A stretch of 64,000 nt of DNA, from assembly GCF_000021305.1 (NCBI RefSeq), contig NC_011772.1, positions 147,001 through 211,000 of the forward strand. The letters are read 5' to 3'. Of the stretch, positions 63,592-64,000 are shown piece by piece (position 1 is the stretch's first letter; each line of letters begins with the position of its first letter). A program made the position numbers and the translations under genes. The notes under the pieces are model-generated. The model saw only the letters and a program-made list of their open reading frames with translations. It searched no databases and had not been told where the DNA came from. The DNA is from Bacillus cereus G9842 (GTDB lineage Bacteria > Bacillota > Bacilli > Bacillales > Bacillaceae_G).

Positions 63592-64000
63592 ATGGAGACT
63601 GTTACAGTAATTACAGAAAAAAAAGAAAAAAAGAGAAGAAACGCATCATCACCATGGCGACAAGCTTTTAAAAAGATAAAGAAAAATAAGATGGCACTTG
63701 TAGGGTTTTATGCATTAATTTTTATGTTTTTATTTTGTTTTATCGGTCCGTTCTTTTCTCCATATGCATCAGGAAAAATACAAGTTGCGCTCATTAACAA
63801 ACCACCTAGTTTTTCTCATTGGCTTGGTACAGATCAATTAGGAAGAGACATTTTAACAAGGCTTATGCAAGCGGGACGTATTTCATTAACCATTGGTTTA
63901 GCTTCAATGGTTTTATCAGTTATACTTGGAGCTTTATTAGGAGCGATTGCAGGTTTTTATCGTGGTATTGTGGACAATATTATTATGCGGCTTGCAGATA
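63592..64000 (+). CDS. Peptide ABC transporter permease, DppC/OppC type (partial)
   Basis: First 136 codons before the window edge. Starts METVTVITEKKEKKRRNASS, then helix KMALVGFYALIFMFLFCFIG and the DppC hallmark HWLGTDQLGRDILTRLMQAG. ATG behind AAGGTGGGGAAAGAA, 13 bp after the previous stop. Continues outside the window. Confidence 0.9.
   Translation, partial: METVTVITEKKEKKRRNASSPWRQAFKKIKKNKMALVGFYALIFMFLFCFIGPFFSPYASGKIQVALINKPPSFSHWLGTDQLGRDILTRLMQAGRISLTIGLASMVLSVILGALLGAIAGFYRGIVDNIIMRLAD

Overview
The window is low-GC Gram-positive DNA from the chromosome of a Bacillus cereus-group organism. Pointers are Bacillus-type 23S and 5S rRNA genes, the gene order rocF-cdaA-cdaR-glmM-glmS with a glmS ribozyme, three SAM-I (S-box) riboswitches, and two copies of an interspersed repeat that looks like bcr1, a family I know only from the B. 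cereus group. No phage, plasmid, CRISPR or transposase gene was seen.

Layout. 1-4066: end of an rRNA operon (23S, 5S), then nine tRNAs (Asn, Thr, Glu, Val, Tyr, Gln, Lys, Gly, Ala). 4142-12569: glycerate kinase, arginase, the c-di-AMP/cell-wall operon cdaA-cdaR-glmM, then ribozyme-controlled glmS. 12830-17217: S9 peptidase-like protein, DUF4256 protein, DoxX, SDR. 17258-19969: metQ-metN-metI (minus strand) under an S-box. 20047-28573: a medium-chain reductase, lipoproteins, an FAD oxidase with a half-size MFS protein, a Bcr/CflA exporter. 28674-39198: peptide-transport island, with a five-gene Dpp/Opp-like operon under an S-box and two tandem oppA paralogues, one under an S-box. 39272-44956: aldo/keto reductase, pyrroline-5-carboxylate reductase, GRP-type sugar transporter, modA-modB and their likely regulator. 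60791-64000: start of another peptide/nickel-type ABC operon, cut by the window edge.

The most unusual part is 44955-57542. Eight promoters there share one rigid 65-bp layout: an inverted repeat of the form TTACA-N4-TGTAA, a second TGTAA-like half-site exactly one helical turn on, a TAATTCGATAGT-like block where the -35 should be, then 19 bp to a -10 hexamer. The box resembles sites bound by BceR-like response regulators (BceR, PsdR, YxdJ), which answer antimicrobial-peptide stress. The promoters face a family of 25-42-residue peptides too short for ordinary gene calling, a 37-residue membrane peptide, a YxeA-family protein, and one apparently gene-less divergent palindrome. The peptide modules occur in several copies: two near-identical, one broken by a bcr1-like insertion, one decayed, one distant three-peptide version. 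No two-component system lies in the window, so the regulator must be elsewhere.

All functions are read from sequence motifs and remembered family features. No database search was run. Promoters, operators and RNA structures are pattern calls by eye.
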